A stretch of DNA of 64,000 nucleotides from Streptococcus sp. oral taxon 431 (GCF_023115445.1 NZ_JALDUI010000003.1:62001-126000), one strand, 5' to 3'; shown: positions 17,843 to 28,249, numbered from the stretch's first letter. Numbers and translations are program-made. The notes: generated by a model from the letters alone, not told the origin.

Positions 17843-18576
17843 TGACTGAAACGCTAATTAAAATTGAAAACCTTCATAAAAGCTTTGGAAAGAATGAAGT
17901 TTTAAAAGGAATTGATCTGGAGATAAAAAAGGGAGAAGTAGTGGTGATTATCGGACCGTCTGGTAGCGGTAAGTCAACCCTCCTTCGCTCTATGAATCTC
18001 CTCGAAGAAGCGACAAAAGGAAAGGTTATCTTTGAAGGAGTAGACATTACAGATAAGAAAAACGACCTCTTTGCCATGCGTGAAAAGATGGGAATGGTAT
18101 TCCAACAGTTCAATCTCTTCCCCAATATGACAGTGAAGGATAACATCACGCTTTCTCCTATCAAGACCAAAGGGGAAAGTAAGGAAGTTGCTGAGAAGAG
18201 AGCGCATGAGCTCTTGGAAAAGGTTGGTTTGCCAGATAAGTCCGATGCCTATCCACAAAGTTTGTCTGGAGGTCAGCAACAACGTATTGCTATCGCGCGT
18301 GGTCTAGCCATGGAACCAGATGTCCTACTATTTGATGAGCCGACTTCTGCCCTAGACCCAGAAATGGTTGGGGAAGTACTAGCGGTTATGCAAGAACTTG
18401 CTAAGTCAGGAATGACCATGGTCATCGTGACGCATGAGATGGGCTTTGCGCGTGAAGTGGCAGACCGTGTCATCTTTATGGCTGACGGTGTTGTTGTCGA
18501 AGATGGAACTCCAGAGCAAGTCTTTGAACAAACTCAAGAACAAAGAACCAAGGATTTCTTGAGTAAGGTTTTGTAA
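17842..18576 (+). CDS. Polar amino-acid ABC transporter ATP-binding protein (GlnQ type)
   Basis: A 244-residue ATPase with Walker A GPSGSGKS (residues 38-45), Q-loop [10 protein letters not shown], signature LSGGQQQR, Walker [15 protein letters not shown] and switch His in VTHEM. It is a close match to the GlnQ/ArtP family that powers polar amino-acid import. It is coupled to the preceding permease and closes the operon with a terminator. Confidence 0.95.
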   Translation: MTETLIKIENLHKSFGKNEVLKGIDLEIKKGEVVVIIGPSGSGKSTLLRSMNLLEEATKGKVIFEGVDITDKKNDLFAMREKMGMVFQQFNLFPNMTVKDNITLSPIKTKGESKEVAEKRAHELLEKVGLPDKSDAYPQSLSGGQQQRIAIARGLAMEPDVLLFDEPTSALDPEMVGEVLAVMQELAKSGMTMVIVTHEMGFAREVADRVIFMADGVVVEDGTPEQVFEQTQEQRTKDFLSKVL

Positions 18577-18585
18577 GAATATCAT

Positions 18586-18610
18586 GAAAAGCTCCAAGTG
18601 GGCTTTTTCT
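18586..18610 (+). terminator. Terminator of the amino-acid transporter operon
   Basis: GAAAAGCTC and GGGCTTTTTC pair around a 5-nt loop and run into T residues, just after the stop codon. Confidence 0.75.
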
Positions 18611-18672
18611 TATAGTTTCAGACTATAAGGTCTCTTAGTCAAGAAGTGTTAGAGTGATAAGCCGTTTTTTGA

Positions 18673-18678
18673 TATAAT
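18673..18678 (+). promoter_or_regulatory. -10 box of folD
   Basis: TATAAT 31 bases before the folD start; the -35 region is poor. Confidence 0.5.
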
Positions 18679-18708
18679 AGAACATATTTGATAGAAAAGA
18701 GAAGAAAC

Positions 18709-19566
18709 ATGATGCAGATTATCGATGGGAAGGCTCTAGCAGCCAAGTTACAAGGACAATTGGCTGAAAAAACTGCGAGATTGAAAGAAGAAACAGGATT
18801 GGTTCCTGGTTTGGTTGTTATTTTGGTTGGGGACAATCCTGCCAGTCAGGTTTACGTTCGGAACAAGGAACGTTCAGCGATAGCTGCAGGTTTCCAAAGT
18901 GAAGTCGTGCGAGTTCCGGAGACCATTACCCAAGAGGAATTGTTGGACTTGATTGCCAAATACAATCAAGATCCAGCTTGGCATGGTATTTTGGTGCAGT
19001 TACCATTACCAAAACACATCGATGAAGAAGCAGTTTTATTGGCTATTGATCCAGAAAAGGACGTGGATGGTTTTCATCCGCTCAACATGGGGCGCCTTTG
19101 GTCTGGTCACCCAGTTATGATTCCTTCAACTCCTGCTGGTATTATGGAAATGTTTCATGAGTATGGGATTGAACTAGAAGGTAAGAATGCGGTTGTTATT
19201 GGTCGTTCTAATATTGTCGGTAAACCAATGGCCCAGTTGTTATTAGCTAAGAATGCAACTGTAACCTTAACCCACTCACGAACACACAATCTTGCCAAGG
19301 TAGCTTCTAAGGCGGATATTCTTGTCGTAGCAATCGGTCGTGCTAAGTTTGTGACTGCTGACTTTGTCAAACCTGGGGCTGTTGTTATTGATGTGGGGAT
19401 GAACCGAGATGAAAATGGCAAGCTTTGTGGCGATGTTGACTATGATGCCGTTGCACCAATCGCTAGCCATATCACACCTGTACCTGGTGGAGTTGGACCT
19501 ATGACCATTACCATGCTGATGGAGCAGACTTATCAGGCGGCATTGCGTAGTTTGGGAAAAGACTAA
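18709..19566 (+). CDS. folD: Bifunctional methylenetetrahydrofolate dehydrogenase / methenyltetrahydrofolate cyclohydrolase
   Basis: A 285-residue enzyme that interconverts one-carbon units on tetrahydrofolate (NADP-linked dehydrogenase plus cyclohydrolase). Visible signatures are YVRNKERSA (with the catalytic lysine), [19 protein letters not shown], the Rossmann stretch [12 protein letters not shown] and the C-terminal [11 protein letters not shown] choose the ATG at 18709, giving MMQIIDGK, because the family usually starts with M-x-x-IIDGK. An in-frame TTG at 18688 lacks a ribosome binding site. It is probably a single-gene unit. Confidence 0.96.
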   Translation: MMQIIDGKALAAKLQGQLAEKTARLKEETGLVPGLVVILVGDNPASQVYVRNKERSAIAAGFQSEVVRVPETITQEELLDLIAKYNQDPAWHGILVQLPLPKHIDEEAVLLAIDPEKDVDGFHPLNMGRLWSGHPVMIPSTPAGIMEMFHEYGIELEGKNAVVIGRSNIVGKPMAQLLLAKNATVTLTHSRTHNLAKVASKADILVVAIGRAKFVTADFVKPGAVVIDVGMNRDENGKLCGDVDYDAVAPIASHITPVPGGVGPMTITMLMEQTYQAALRSLGKD

Positions 19567-19600
19567 CTCCTAGTACGATTATTAATTTTAGATATTTTAA

Positions 19601-19630
19601 AACGAGTTCTAAAAACGAACTTGTTTTTTT
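19601..19630 (+). terminator. Terminator of folD
   Basis: AACGAGTTC and GAACTTGTT arms around AAAAAC, followed by a T run. Confidence 0.75.
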
Positions 19631-19675
19631 CTTGCACTTATTTTAATAAAATTACAGTAAAACTTCTACAAATTA

Positions 19676-19788
19676 TTGAAAATCCTCTACTATTTTGATA
19701 TATTAAGGTTAACAATATTTATATCTAAAAATTTAGTTGGCGTTCTGGGAGGAGGTTTATTTTTTGGCAAATAATGTAATCGCTTACT
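19676..19788 (+). promoter_or_regulatory. bgaA promoter and catabolite-responsive element
   Basis: TTGAAA (19676-19681) and TATATT (19699-19704) are 17 bases apart. At 19775-19788 TGTAATCGCTTACT matches the cre consensus TGWAARCGYTWNCW at all but one position. It lies about 65 bases downstream of the predicted start, where CcpA bound to it would block elongation. This fits glucose repression of a beta-galactosidase gene. Confidence 0.75.
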
Positions 19789-19817
19789 AAATATATAAGA
19801 AAGGAAAACAGGATTTA

Positions 19818-22800
19818 ATGGATAAGAGATTTTTTGAAAAACGCTGTCATTTTAGTATTCGTAAATTTGCCATTGGTGCGGCTTCGGTTATGATTGGAGC
19901 TAGTATATTTGGTCTTCAGGTGGCTCAAGCAGCTGAAACCGAAGCAACTAGTCCCAGCGAAGAAGCGATTCACCAAGTTCAACCTTTAGATAAGCTTCCA
20001 GATGAGGTTGCTGCAGCCATTGCAAAAGCTGAGCAAAATGGCCCACAAGATTCCGCTACTGAAAAAGAAAATGATACTGTTGAATCCGCAAAACCAGTAA
20101 CTGAAGAAAAGATGACTGAGGCTACAAGTCCTAAGGAAGAAAAGGAAGCGGAAGTAGTTAGCCCTAAAAAAGACAAAGTTGAAAAAAATGAAAAACCTGC
20201 AACTGAAGTGAATGAGAAAGAACCTACAGTGGCAGAAGTGAGTACTGAAAAGCCAGCAGTTCGAGAAGAACATACTGATACACCTAATCAGAATAAACCT
20301 GTAACGGACGATAAAAGCAAGGAAGAAAAAGCTTCTGCAAGTGAATCGCCTCAAGTGACAAAAGAGAAGGAAAAAGAAGACCAACTTTTGCAGGAAAGAA
20401 AACAAAATTTCAACAAAGACTGGTATTTTAAACTAAACGCTCAGGGTGATTTTTCTAAGAAAGATGTAGATGTTCATGATTGGTCTAAGTTGAACCTTCC
20501 TCATGACTGGAGTATCTATTTTGATTTTGATCACAAGTCTCCTGCCCGCAATGAAGGTGGTCAACTAAATGGTGGTACTGCCTGGTATCGCAAGACTTTC
20601 ACTGTAGATGAAGCTGCTAAGGACAAGGATGTTCGTATCAACTTCGATGGAGTTTACATGGACTCTAAGGTCTATGTAAATGGTAAATTTGTCGGTCATT
20701 ATCCAAGTGGTTACAATCATTTTTCATATGATATCACTGAATTTTTAAATAAAGATGGCAGTGAAAATACCATTGCGGTCCAAGTTACTAATAAGCAGCC
20801 AAGTAGTCGTTGGTACTCAGGAAGCGGTATCTATCGAGATGTGACTTTAAGCTATCGTGATAAGGTGCAGGTAGCTGAAAATGGAAATCATATCACAACT
20901 CCAAAACTAGCTGAACAAAAAGATGGCAACGTTGAAACACAAATCCAAAGCAAGATCAAAAATACTGCCAAAACTTTAGCCAAGGTATTTGTGGAGCAAC
21001 AGATTTTTACTAAGGAAGGTAAGGCTGTTTCAGATTTGGTTCGTTCTGTAACTAAGAGTCTAGCAGGAAATGAGACAGCTGACTTTAAGCAAACGATTTT
21101 GGTTAATAAGCCAACCCTCTGGACAACCAAAAGCTATCATCCTCAGCTCTATGTTCTGAAAACCAAGGTTTATAAAGAAGGTCAGCTAGTTGATGTGACA
21201 GAAGATACTTTTGGTTACCGTTATTTTAACTGGACAGCTAAGGAAGGATTTTCTCTTAATGGCGAGAGAATGAAATTCCACGGAGTTAGTATCCACCATG
21301 ACAACGGTGCCTTGGGAGCAGAAGAAAACTATAAGGCAACCTACCGTAAATTAAAACTCCTGAAAGATATGGGAGTTAACTCTATCCGTACAACCCACAA
21401 TCCAGCAAGTCCACAGTTACTTGATGCTGCGGCAAGTCTAGGACTTTTGGTCCAAGAAGAAGCCTTTGATACTTGGTATCGTGGCAAGAAAACTTATGAC
21501 TATGGACGTTTCTTTGACCAAGATGCAACTCACCCAGAAGCCAAGAAGGGGGAAAAATGGTCTGATTTTGATCTGAGAACCATGGTTGAACGAGATAAAA
21601 ATAATCCTTCAATCATCATGTGGTCGCTCGGTAATGAAGTGGATGAGGCTGATGGTGGAAAACGTTCACTAGAAACAGCCAAGCGTTTGAAAGCTGTCAT
21701 CAAAGCAATTGATACAGAACGCTATGTGACTATGGGTGAAAATAAATTCAGTCGTGCTTCTACAGGCTTGTTCTTAGAATTAGCAGCAATCATGGATGCT
21801 GTTGGTATGAACTATGGTGAGCGTAATTATGATGCAGTTCGTAAAGCCCATCCAGACTGGTTGATTTACGGTTCTGAAACTTCTTCAGCAACTCGAACTC
21901 GTGATTCTTATTTTGATCCTGCTCATTTACTCTGGCACGACAATCGTCCAAATCGTCACTATGAACAGTCAGACTATGGTAATGATCGTGTAGCCTGGGG
22001 TAGAACAGCTACTGAATCTTGGACTTTTGACCGTGATCGTGCTGGCTATGCAGGTCAGTTCATCTGGACTGGTTTCGACTATATCGGTGAACCTACACCA
22101 TGGCATAACCAAGATAACACACCAGTGAAAAGTTCTTACTTTGGTATCATTGATACGGCAGGCTTGCCTAAGAATGATTTCTACCTTTACCGTAGTGAAT
22201 GGTATAGTGCCAAAGAAAAACCAACTGTTCGTATCATGCCTCACTGGAATTGGACTGAAGAAACGCTCAAGGAACGTAATATGCTCATCAATGGTAAGGT
22301 TCCAGTTCGGACCTTCTCAAATGCCGCTAGTGTAGAATTGTTCTTGAACAATGAGTCCCTCGGTAAGAAAGAATTTGTTAAGAAAACAACTGAAGATGGT
22401 CGCCCTTATCACGAGGGAGCTAAACCAAGTGAATTATATCTTGAGTGGTTGGTGGACTATAAACCAGGTACCTTAACTGCTATTGCTCGTGATGAAAATG
22501 GTAAAGAGATTGCGCGTGATAGTGTGACAACATCAGGGGAGCCAGCTAGAGTTCGTCTCACAAAGGAAGAGCATGTCATCACTGCAGACGGTAAAGATTT
22601 GTCTTATATCCATTATGAAATCGTTGATGAAGACGGTAATGTTGTGCCAACTGCTAATAATCTTGTTCATTTCAATCTTCATGGGCAAGGGCAAATCGTT
22701 GGTGTGGACAATGGGGAACAAGCTAGCCGTGAACGTTATAAGGCTCAGAAAGATGGTACATGGCAAAGAAAAGCCTTCAATGGTAAAGGTGTTGTCATCG

Positions 22801-25800
22801 TTAAATCGACTGAAAAAGAAGGTAAATTCACTCTTTATGCGGATTCTGCAGGTTTAGCCTCTGATCATGCAACAGTCACAACCGTTTCAGGCAAGAAAGA
22901 AAATCGCCATTTTGTCGCTTTTGCCCCTGTGAAGGCAAGAACTGATGTCAGCGAGGATCCTAAATTGCCAGAGACTGTGACAGCTATTTATAGCGATGGT
23001 AGTGTCGAAGAAAAAGCTGTGACTTGGGACATCCCAGAAGATCTCCTTTCAAGTGCTGGTGAGAAAAAAGTCCTTGGTAGTGTGGAAGGACTCGAAGCCA
23101 AGGCTGAAGCCCTTGTCAAGGTAGTTGCGCTTGATAAGTGGTTGCCAAAAGTAGCAACTGTCCCAGTTGGTACAGCTGTTGAAAATTTGGACAAGACTGT
23201 TACGGCTGTTTTATCAGATGGTAACTTGGTTGATGCGGATGTCGTTTCTTGGACCTTGAAAGATCCATCTGCCTTGACAAAAGAAGGTGGACGTACTGAA
23301 GCAACTGGTAAATTAGTTGGAAATGACTACGAGGTGACAGCAACCTTTATCGCAAGTGATAAGGAAACAGAAAGTACTGTTACAGGTCTCACGGTTGGTG
23401 ACAAGTCTCTTGAAAACTTTGAGCCTGGAAAGACCTACTACCGAGTATCCCTTCCTTATACAGCTAAGATTCCAAATGTTGGTGCACAAACTACTGGCTA
23501 CCAAGTAACTGTTCAACAAGCTTCAGCAGCTAATGATTATCAGGCTTCTGTATTCTTGAGTGACCAGAAGGGCGATTTGGTTCAAACTTATTTGATTCAA
23601 TTTGTGAAAGAAGCGCCTGCCTTGACACGCTTGGAAGTAAGTGTTGAAGGAAAAGAGACTGCAACAGAAGACCAAGTTCTCCCTTATCATGTCATTGGGC
23701 ATTACGAGGATGGTTCACAGACTGAATTTTCAGCGTCAGATATCCATTTGGAAGCTAAGTCAGCTGATGGTGGACATCTTGAGGTGAATGGTAAGAACTT
23801 GCTTCTTTACAAGAAAGGTAGTGTAACCCTCACTCCTCGTATTGACAATCAAACTGATAAGACTCAGTCTGTAGCAACTGAACTGGTCATCAAAGAAAAT
23901 ACAGTAGACAAGAAAATTGTCAAACTTCATCCTGTAACTATCTCTACAGATATCAATCAGCAACCGAATTTACCTAGTCAAGTTGGAGTAGATTTTGATA
24001 AGGGCTTGCCTCGTAAGGTAACTGTAACTTGGGACAAGGTAGATGCAAAAGATCTGAGCTACTATCATAGCTTTACCCTTAAAGGTCATGTAGAAGGCAC
24101 AGACATTGAAGCTCTTGCCAACGTGACTGTTGAAGGTTTGCAGGTTGCAGAAGAAATCAGTTTAACTCTACCTAAGGGTGAAACGGTTCAATTGCCAGCT
24201 AGCGTCCGTGCTTATCATTCAAATGGAACAACTGTCTATAAAGATGTCGTTTGGGATAAGGTTCCTGAAAACTTTAGTCAGACTGAAGGCATCTATGAAA
24301 TCAAGGGTCAATTAGTGGGTAGCCATCTAACTACCAAGGCCCATGTCCGTGTTTCTAGTCAAGTTGTTGCTGGAAATAACATCTCGAAACAATGGACGGG
24401 TTCCCAATTGCCAGCGGCTATCGTGTCCAATACGGGTGGTGATGATTCGGCAAATACCTTGAATGATTTGACAGTTTCAAGAGCTAGCACAGATGTCAAG
24501 AACAGATGGACAACTTGGAGAACAAATACTGATAATGACTGGGCATCTATCTTGTTTGGTAACTCTGGTGATTTGACAAAACGTTTTGTAGACAATCTAT
24601 CAGTTGATTTCTATACAGACGGGGCAATCGGACTTCCAAAAGAATATGTTATTGAATACTATGTCGGTCAAGAAGTTCCAGATCTTCCAAATGATGTCAA
24701 TAATGCTCAGCGTGATACCAACCATCCATTCAATAATGCTGCCAACTGGAAAGAAGTTGAACATCTCAAAGCTCCAGGACAATTATCTGCAGGTCAAACA
24801 AACCACTTTACATTTGATAAGGTTGAAACTTATGCTGTTCGTATGCGTATGAAGAAAGCAGATGGAACTGCTGGTGTTGGTTTGACAGAAATCACTATTT
24901 TAGGAAGTAAAGTTCCAAGTGCTACTAGCTCAGAAATTTCTATCCAAGTAGATGGCAAGAAGCTTGAGCATTTCAATCCGTCTAAGACAGATTATTATAT
25001 TCCTCAAGCAAGCAAGGAAATCACTGCAACAGCCAGCAACCACGGTGTGGTAACAGTTGTTCCTGCAACAAGTGAAAAAGGTGCGATACGTCTTATCTTG
25101 AAAGCTGAGGATGGAACTGTTCTAAAAGAATATCGTATCTTCCGTGATGACGAAAAAGAGTCAACACAACCAGTAGCTGCGGAAAATAGTGCCCAGACCT
25201 TGAATGTTGGTGATCAACTTCAATTGCCTGCAGAGGTAACAGTCTACTATCCATCACAGACTGGCTGGGTTAAAGCTAACCTTGCTGTCCAATGGGATGC
25301 TGTGCCAGAACATGCGACTGCACAGGAAGGTAGCTTTGAAGTTCTTGGTCATGTTCTAGGAACAGACTTAACAACCAAGATGCAAGTAACAGTTGTTACA
25401 AAAGGTAATCAAGTCATTTCAGAAAATGCAAATAATAATGAGACTGATTCTAAAGCCTTTGCGTCTACTACAAATGACACACAAGCAGCTTCTAGGGATA
25501 AGATTTTCTATATCAATGATGGGCACTTTAACGAGGATGGACGTTGGACTAACTGGTCTCGTACTCCAAAAGACCAAGAAACATCTGTGGGAATTCTCTT
25601 TAAGAAGAATGGTCAGATTACACCTCAATCTGTTGGAAAAGTAGCCATCCAATTCTTTAAAGACAGTGGAACAGATGCACCAGCTAAAATGGTACTAGAA
25701 AGATATGTTGGGCCTGCCTATACAGAACCAAGTACTATTTCTCGTTATGAAGAAAATGCGGATCATCCATTTAACAAGGCAGAAAATTGGCAAGAAATTC

Positions 25801-28151
25801 CTTATAAGGCATCTGGAGAAATCGTGGCTGGTAAGCCGATTGAATTTACCTTTGATCCGATTCAGACAACAGCCATTCGAGCACGCATGACTCGTAAATC
25901 GACAACTAATGGTCTAGCAATGGTCGAGTTTAGTGCCTACTCTCCTGCTAAAGCAAAAGATGTGGAAACTCCTTCAGTGACCATTTCAGTTGATGGAAAA
26001 GCATTGGAAAACTTTGATCCAGCGGTTTCAGATTATACAGTGAGCTTAAATGGCACTAAACCACAGGTGACTGCTCAAGCAAGTGGTAACGGTGTGATAA
26101 CGGTTGTTGAGTCTATTCAGGATAACCTTCCTAGCCTTGTTCGTCTTCTTGCTAAGGATGGTAGTCTTGTCAAGGAATATCGTATTCATTTCAAACCTAG
26201 TCACCGTATAGTTCCTGAAGAAGGCGACCAAAGTCCTGTTCTCGAACGACCAAGTCTAGAAGTTGTCAAGACCGAAATTCCATTTAAGGAAATTATTCGT
26301 GAAAACAATGACTTAGCTCAAGATGAACGTCGTGTAATCTCAGAAGGTAAGAAGGGTGAAAGAGTTGATTATGTTGAGGTCTTAGGATCTAACCGTACAA
26401 CTGTTCATACAGATACGACTGAGGCGCAAGATCGAATTGTTGAAGTTAAGGTCAAACCTGTCATTACTACTAGCAAAGGTGACGAGCCAGCTCCAGTCGT
26501 AGAAGTTCCAGAATTTGAGGGTGGCGTCAATGCTGCTGAAGCTGCCGAGCATGAGTTGCCAGAATACACAGATCCGATTGGCACAGTAGGTGACGAGTCA
26601 GCTCCAGTAGCAGAAGTCCCCGAATTTGAGGGCGGTGTCAATGCAGTAGAAGCCGCTAAGCATGAGTTGCCAGAATACACAGAATCAATCGGCACAGTAG
26701 GTGACGAGCCAGCTCCAGTAGTAGAAGTCCCAGAATTTGAGGGCGGTGTTAATGCAGTAGAGGCTGCTAAGCATGAGTTGCCAGAATACACAGATGCACT
26801 TGGGACAGCAGGAGACGAGCCAGCACCAGTAGTAGAAGTCCCAGAATTTGAGGGCGGCGTCAATGCAGTAGAAGCGGCTAAGCATGAGTTGCCAGAGTAC
26901 ACAGAAGCAATCGGCACAGTAGGCGACGAGCCAGCTCCGGTAGTAGAAGTCCCAGAATTTGAGGGTGGTGTTAATGCAGTAGAAGCCGCTAAAAACGAGT
27001 TGCCAGAATACACAGAAGCAATCGGCACAGTAGGCGACGAGCCAGCACCAGTAGTAGATGTGCCAGAATTTGAGGGTGGTGTCAATGCAGTAGAAGCGGC
27101 TAAGCAAGAGTTGCCAGAATACACAGATGTAATCGGCACAGTAGGTGACGATCCAGCACCAGTAGTAGAAGTCCCAGAATTTGAAGGTGGTGTCAATGCA
27201 GTAGAAGCCGCTAAAAACGAGTTGCCAGAATACACAGATGCACTTGGTACAGTAGGCGACGCGCCAGCTCCAGTAGTAGAAGTTCCAGAATTTGAGGGCG
27301 GTGTTAACGCGGTAGAAGCCGCTAAGAACGAAATTCCAGAATTTACAGGTGGCGTCAATGCTGTGGAAGCAGCCAAGAACGAGCTGCCAGAATACACAGA
27401 AGCAATCGGAACAGTAGGTGATGAGCCAGCACCAGTAGTAGAAGTCCCAGAATTTGAAGGTGGTGTCAATGAAGTAGAAGCCGCTAAGAACGAAATCCCA
27501 GAATTTACAGGTAGCGTTAATGCTGTGGAAGCAGCCAAGAACGAGCTGCCAGAATTCACAGGAACATTGGCTACAGTGGGAAATGAGCCAGCCCCAAGTG
27601 TTGAAAAACCAGCTGCAGAGGTTCAAATCTTATCTGATAAGGAAACTGGAGTTCTGGTAGCAGGGCTATCTCAAGACCTAGATGCTACTCTCAAGCTTCA
27701 AGTTCAAAAGGTTCTACGTCAAGAATTAGCTGGCAAACACTACGATGCTTATCAAGTGAAATTGCTAGATAAAGATAACCAAATGGTTGGTCCAAAAGGT
27801 GCTGTCTTAGTGAGATTGCCAGTCAAGGGTCAGGTTCAAGAGGTTTATCACATGAGCTTAGATCAAGGCTTGCAGGTTCAAAAGGTGACGTTAGTAGATG
27901 ACACAGTTGAATTTGTCAGCAAAGATCTAGGACTTTATGCGATTGTTTATAAAGAACAAAATCAAGAACCAGTAGAATCAGCTCATGGGCCAGCAGATCA
28001 GGGAGAGGTTTCTGGAAATAATCCAGGAAAAGCAAGTTCAGCAAGACTTCCAGAAACAGGTGAAAGTCGATCTGATACAGTTGCCTTCCTAGCAAGTCTC
28101 AGTCTTGTTTTATCAGTGGCACTACTAACAGTTAAACGTAGAGAAAAGTAA
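19818..28151 (+). CDS. bgaA: LPXTG-anchored surface beta-galactosidase (GH2, BgaA-like) with C-terminal tandem repeats
   Basis: A 2777-residue cell-wall exoglycosidase that removes terminal galactose from host glycans. Residues 1-38 are a YSIRK-type signal (FSIRKFAIGAA). A charged, low-complexity stretch runs to about 195. The GH2 sugar-binding domain covers about 197-350, the Ig-like domain about 355-470 and the TIM barrel about 475-780, with acid/base E607 in WSLGNE and nucleophile E687 in YGSE. Then come a DUF4982-like domain, several Ig-like (Big_4) modules, and two related beta-sandwich modules at about 1515-1695 and 1863-2046 that I read as the CBM71 galactose-binding modules. Residues 2221-2587 are tandem repeats. 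The end is the sorting signal LPETG (2744-2748), a hydrophobic helix and KRREK. It is longer than the roughly 2230-residue pneumococcal protein as I remember it. It is probably repressed by CcpA. Confidence 0.96.
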   Translation: MDKRFFEKRCHFSIRKFAIGAASVMIGASIFGLQVAQAAETEATSPSEEAIHQVQPLDKLPDEVAAAIAKAEQNGPQDSATEKENDTVESAKPVTEEKMTEATSPKEEKEAEVVSPKKDKVEKNEKPATEVNEKEPTVAEVSTEKPAVREEHTDTPNQNKPVTDDKSKEEKASASESPQVTKEKEKEDQLLQERKQNFNKDWYFKLNAQGDFSKKDVDVHDWSKLNLPHDWSIYFDFDHKSPARNEGGQLNGGTAWYRKTFTVDEAAKDKDVRINFDGVYMDSKVYVNGKFVGHYPSGYNHFSYDITEFLNKDGSENTIAVQVTNKQPSSRWYSGSGIYRDVTLSYRDKVQVAENGNHITTPKLAEQKDGNVETQIQSKIKNTAKTLAKVFVEQQIFTKEGKAVSDLVRSVTKSLAGNETADFKQTILVNKPTLWTTKSYHPQLYVLKTKVYKEGQLVDVTEDTFGYRYFNWTAKEGFSLNGERMKFHGVSIHHDNGALGAEENYKATYRKLKLLKDMGVNSIRTTHNPASPQLLDAAASLGLLVQEEAFDTWYRGKKTYDYGRFFDQDATHPEAKKGEKWSDFDLRTMVERDKNNPSIIMWSLGNEVDEADGGKRSLETAKRLKAVIKAIDTERYVTMGENKFSRASTGLFLELAAIMDAVGMNYGERNYDAVRKAHPDWLIYGSETSSATRTRDSYFDPAHLLWHDNRPNRHYEQSDYGNDRVAWGRTATESWTFDRDRAGYAGQFIWTGFDYIGEPTPWHNQDNTPVKSSYFGIIDTAGLPKNDFYLYRSEWYSAKEKPTVRIMPHWNWTEETLKERNMLINGKVPVRTFSNAASVELFLNNESLGKKEFVKKTTEDGRPYHEGAKPSELYLEWLVDYKPGTLTAIARDENGKEIARDSVTTSGEPARVRLTKEEHVITADGKDLSYIHYEIVDEDGNVVPTANNLVHFNLHGQGQIVGVDNGEQASRERYKAQKDGTWQRKAFNGKGVVIVKSTEKEGKFTLYADSAGLASDHATVTTVSGKKENRHFVAFAPVKARTDVSEDPKLPETVTAIYSDGSVEEKAVTWDIPEDLLSSAGEKKVLGSVEGLEAKAEALVKVVALDKWLPKVATVPVGTAVENLDKTVTAVLSDGNLVDADVVSWTLKDPSALTKEGGRTEATGKLVGNDYEVTATFIASDKETESTVTGLTVGDKSLENFEPGKTYYRVSLPYTAKIPNVGAQTTGYQVTVQQASAANDYQASVFLSDQKGDLVQTYLIQFVKEAPALTRLEVSVEGKETATEDQVLPYHVIGHYEDGSQTEFSASDIHLEAKSADGGHLEVNGKNLLLYKKGSVTLTPRIDNQTDKTQSVATELVIKENTVDKKIVKLHPVTISTDINQQPNLPSQVGVDFDKGLPRKVTVTWDKVDAKDLSYYHSFTLKGHVEGTDIEALANVTVEGLQVAEEISLTLPKGETVQLPASVRAYHSNGTTVYKDVVWDKVPENFSQTEGIYEIKGQLVGSHLTTKAHVRVSSQVVAGNNISKQWTGSQLPAAIVSNTGGDDSANTLNDLTVSRASTDVKNRWTTWRTNTDNDWASILFGNSGDLTKRFVDNLSVDFYTDGAIGLPKEYVIEYYVGQEVPDLPNDVNNAQRDTNHPFNNAANWKEVEHLKAPGQLSAGQTNHFTFDKVETYAVRMRMKKADGTAGVGLTEITILGSKVPSATSSEISIQVDGKKLEHFNPSKTDYYIPQASKEITATASNHGVVTVVPATSEKGAIRLILKAEDGTVLKEYRIFRDDEKESTQPVAAENSAQTLNVGDQLQLPAEVTVYYPSQTGWVKANLAVQWDAVPEHATAQEGSFEVLGHVLGTDLTTKMQVTVVTKGNQVISENANNNETDSKAFASTTNDTQAASRDKIFYINDGHFNEDGRWTNWSRTPKDQETSVGILFKKNGQITPQSVGKVAIQFFKDSGTDAPAKMVLERYVGPAYTEPSTISRYEENADHPFNKAENWQEIPYKASGEIVAGKPIEFTFDPIQTTAIRARMTRKSTTNGLAMVEFSAYSPAKAKDVETPSVTISVDGKALENFDPAVSDYTVSLNGTKPQVTAQASGNGVITVVESIQDNLPSLVRLLAKDGSLVKEYRIHFKPSHRIVPEEGDQSPVLERPSLEVVKTEIPFKEIIRENNDLAQDERRVISEGKKGERVDYVEVLGSNRTTVHTDTTEAQDRIVEVKVKPVITTSKGDEPAPVVEVPEFEGGVNAAEAAEHELPEYTDPIGTVGDESAPVAEVPEFEGGVNAVEAAKHELPEYTESIGTVGDEPAPVVEVPEFEGGVNAVEAAKHELPEYTDALGTAGDEPAPVVEVPEFEGGVNAVEAAKHELPEYTEAIGTVGDEPAPVVEVPEFEGGVNAVEAAKNELPEYTEAIGTVGDEPAPVVDVPEFEGGVNAVEAAKQELPEYTDVIGTVGDDPAPVVEVPEFEGGVNAVEAAKNELPEYTDALGTVGDAPAPVVEVPEFEGGVNAVEAAKNEIPEFTGGVNAVEAAKNELPEYTEAIGTVGDEPAPVVEVPEFEGGVNEVEAAKNEIPEFTGSVNAVEAAKNELPEFTGTLATVGNEPAPSVEKPAAEVQILSDKETGVLVAGLSQDLDATLKLQVQKVLRQELAGKHYDAYQVKLLDKDNQMVGPKGAVLVRLPVKGQVQEVYHMSLDQGLQVQKVTLVDDTVEFVSKDLGLYAIVYKEQNQEPVESAHGPADQGEVSGNNPGKASSARLPETGESRSDTVAFLASLSLVLSVALLTVKRREK
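26478..27578 (+). repeat. Coding tandem repeats of bgaA (111-bp units)
   Basis: Nine head-to-tail units encode residues 2221-2587. The first seven are 37 residues (111 bp) with the core VPEFEGGVNAVEAAK and a variable end such as ELPEYTEAIGTV. The eighth and ninth are 54 residues because each carries an extra inner copy of the TGGVNAVEAAKNELPE part. The units are acidic and Pro/Glu/Val-rich, and probably form a stalk next to the wall anchor. The near identity of units makes recombination and length change likely. Confidence 0.95.
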
Positions 28152-28194
28152 GACTGATAACTCCCAGCTATAAAAAAGCTAATCATTATAAAAG

Positions 28195-28226
28195 AAGGAG
28201 AAGATAGCATAGTCTTCTCCTTTATT
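28195..28226 (+). terminator. Terminator of bgaA
   Basis: AAGGAGAAGA (28195-28204) and TCTTCTCCTT (28213-28222) are perfect arms with an 8-nt loop, followed by a T-rich tract. Confidence 0.85.
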
Positions 28227-28243
28227 AATTGGGTAGTGAGGTG

Positions 28244-28249
28244 TATAAT
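28244..28249 (+). promoter_or_regulatory. -10 box upstream of the 273-residue unknown gene
   Basis: TATAAT preceded by TG at 28242-28243, 30 bases before the start at 28279. The ribosome binding site is GAGGAGAAGG. Confidence 0.55.

Noticed and set aside
26478-27578. Regular direct repeats as a possible CRISPR array
   Set aside because: The period is 111 bp with no unique spacers, the units are coding and in frame, and no cas genes are present.
26405-27626. Long open frames on the minus strand (384 and 313 codons) opposite the bgaA repeats
   Set aside because: They mirror the 111-bp repeat in other frames, have no ribosome binding site and give low-complexity Ser/Thr/Pro or Trp/Cys/Phe repeats. 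They are artefacts of the repeat composition.
19818-28151. Reading the bgaA region as a mobile island
   Set aside because: No flanking repeats, IS remnants or integrase are seen, and codon use looks like that of the neighbours. The gene may sit elsewhere in other species, but this window alone does not show transfer.
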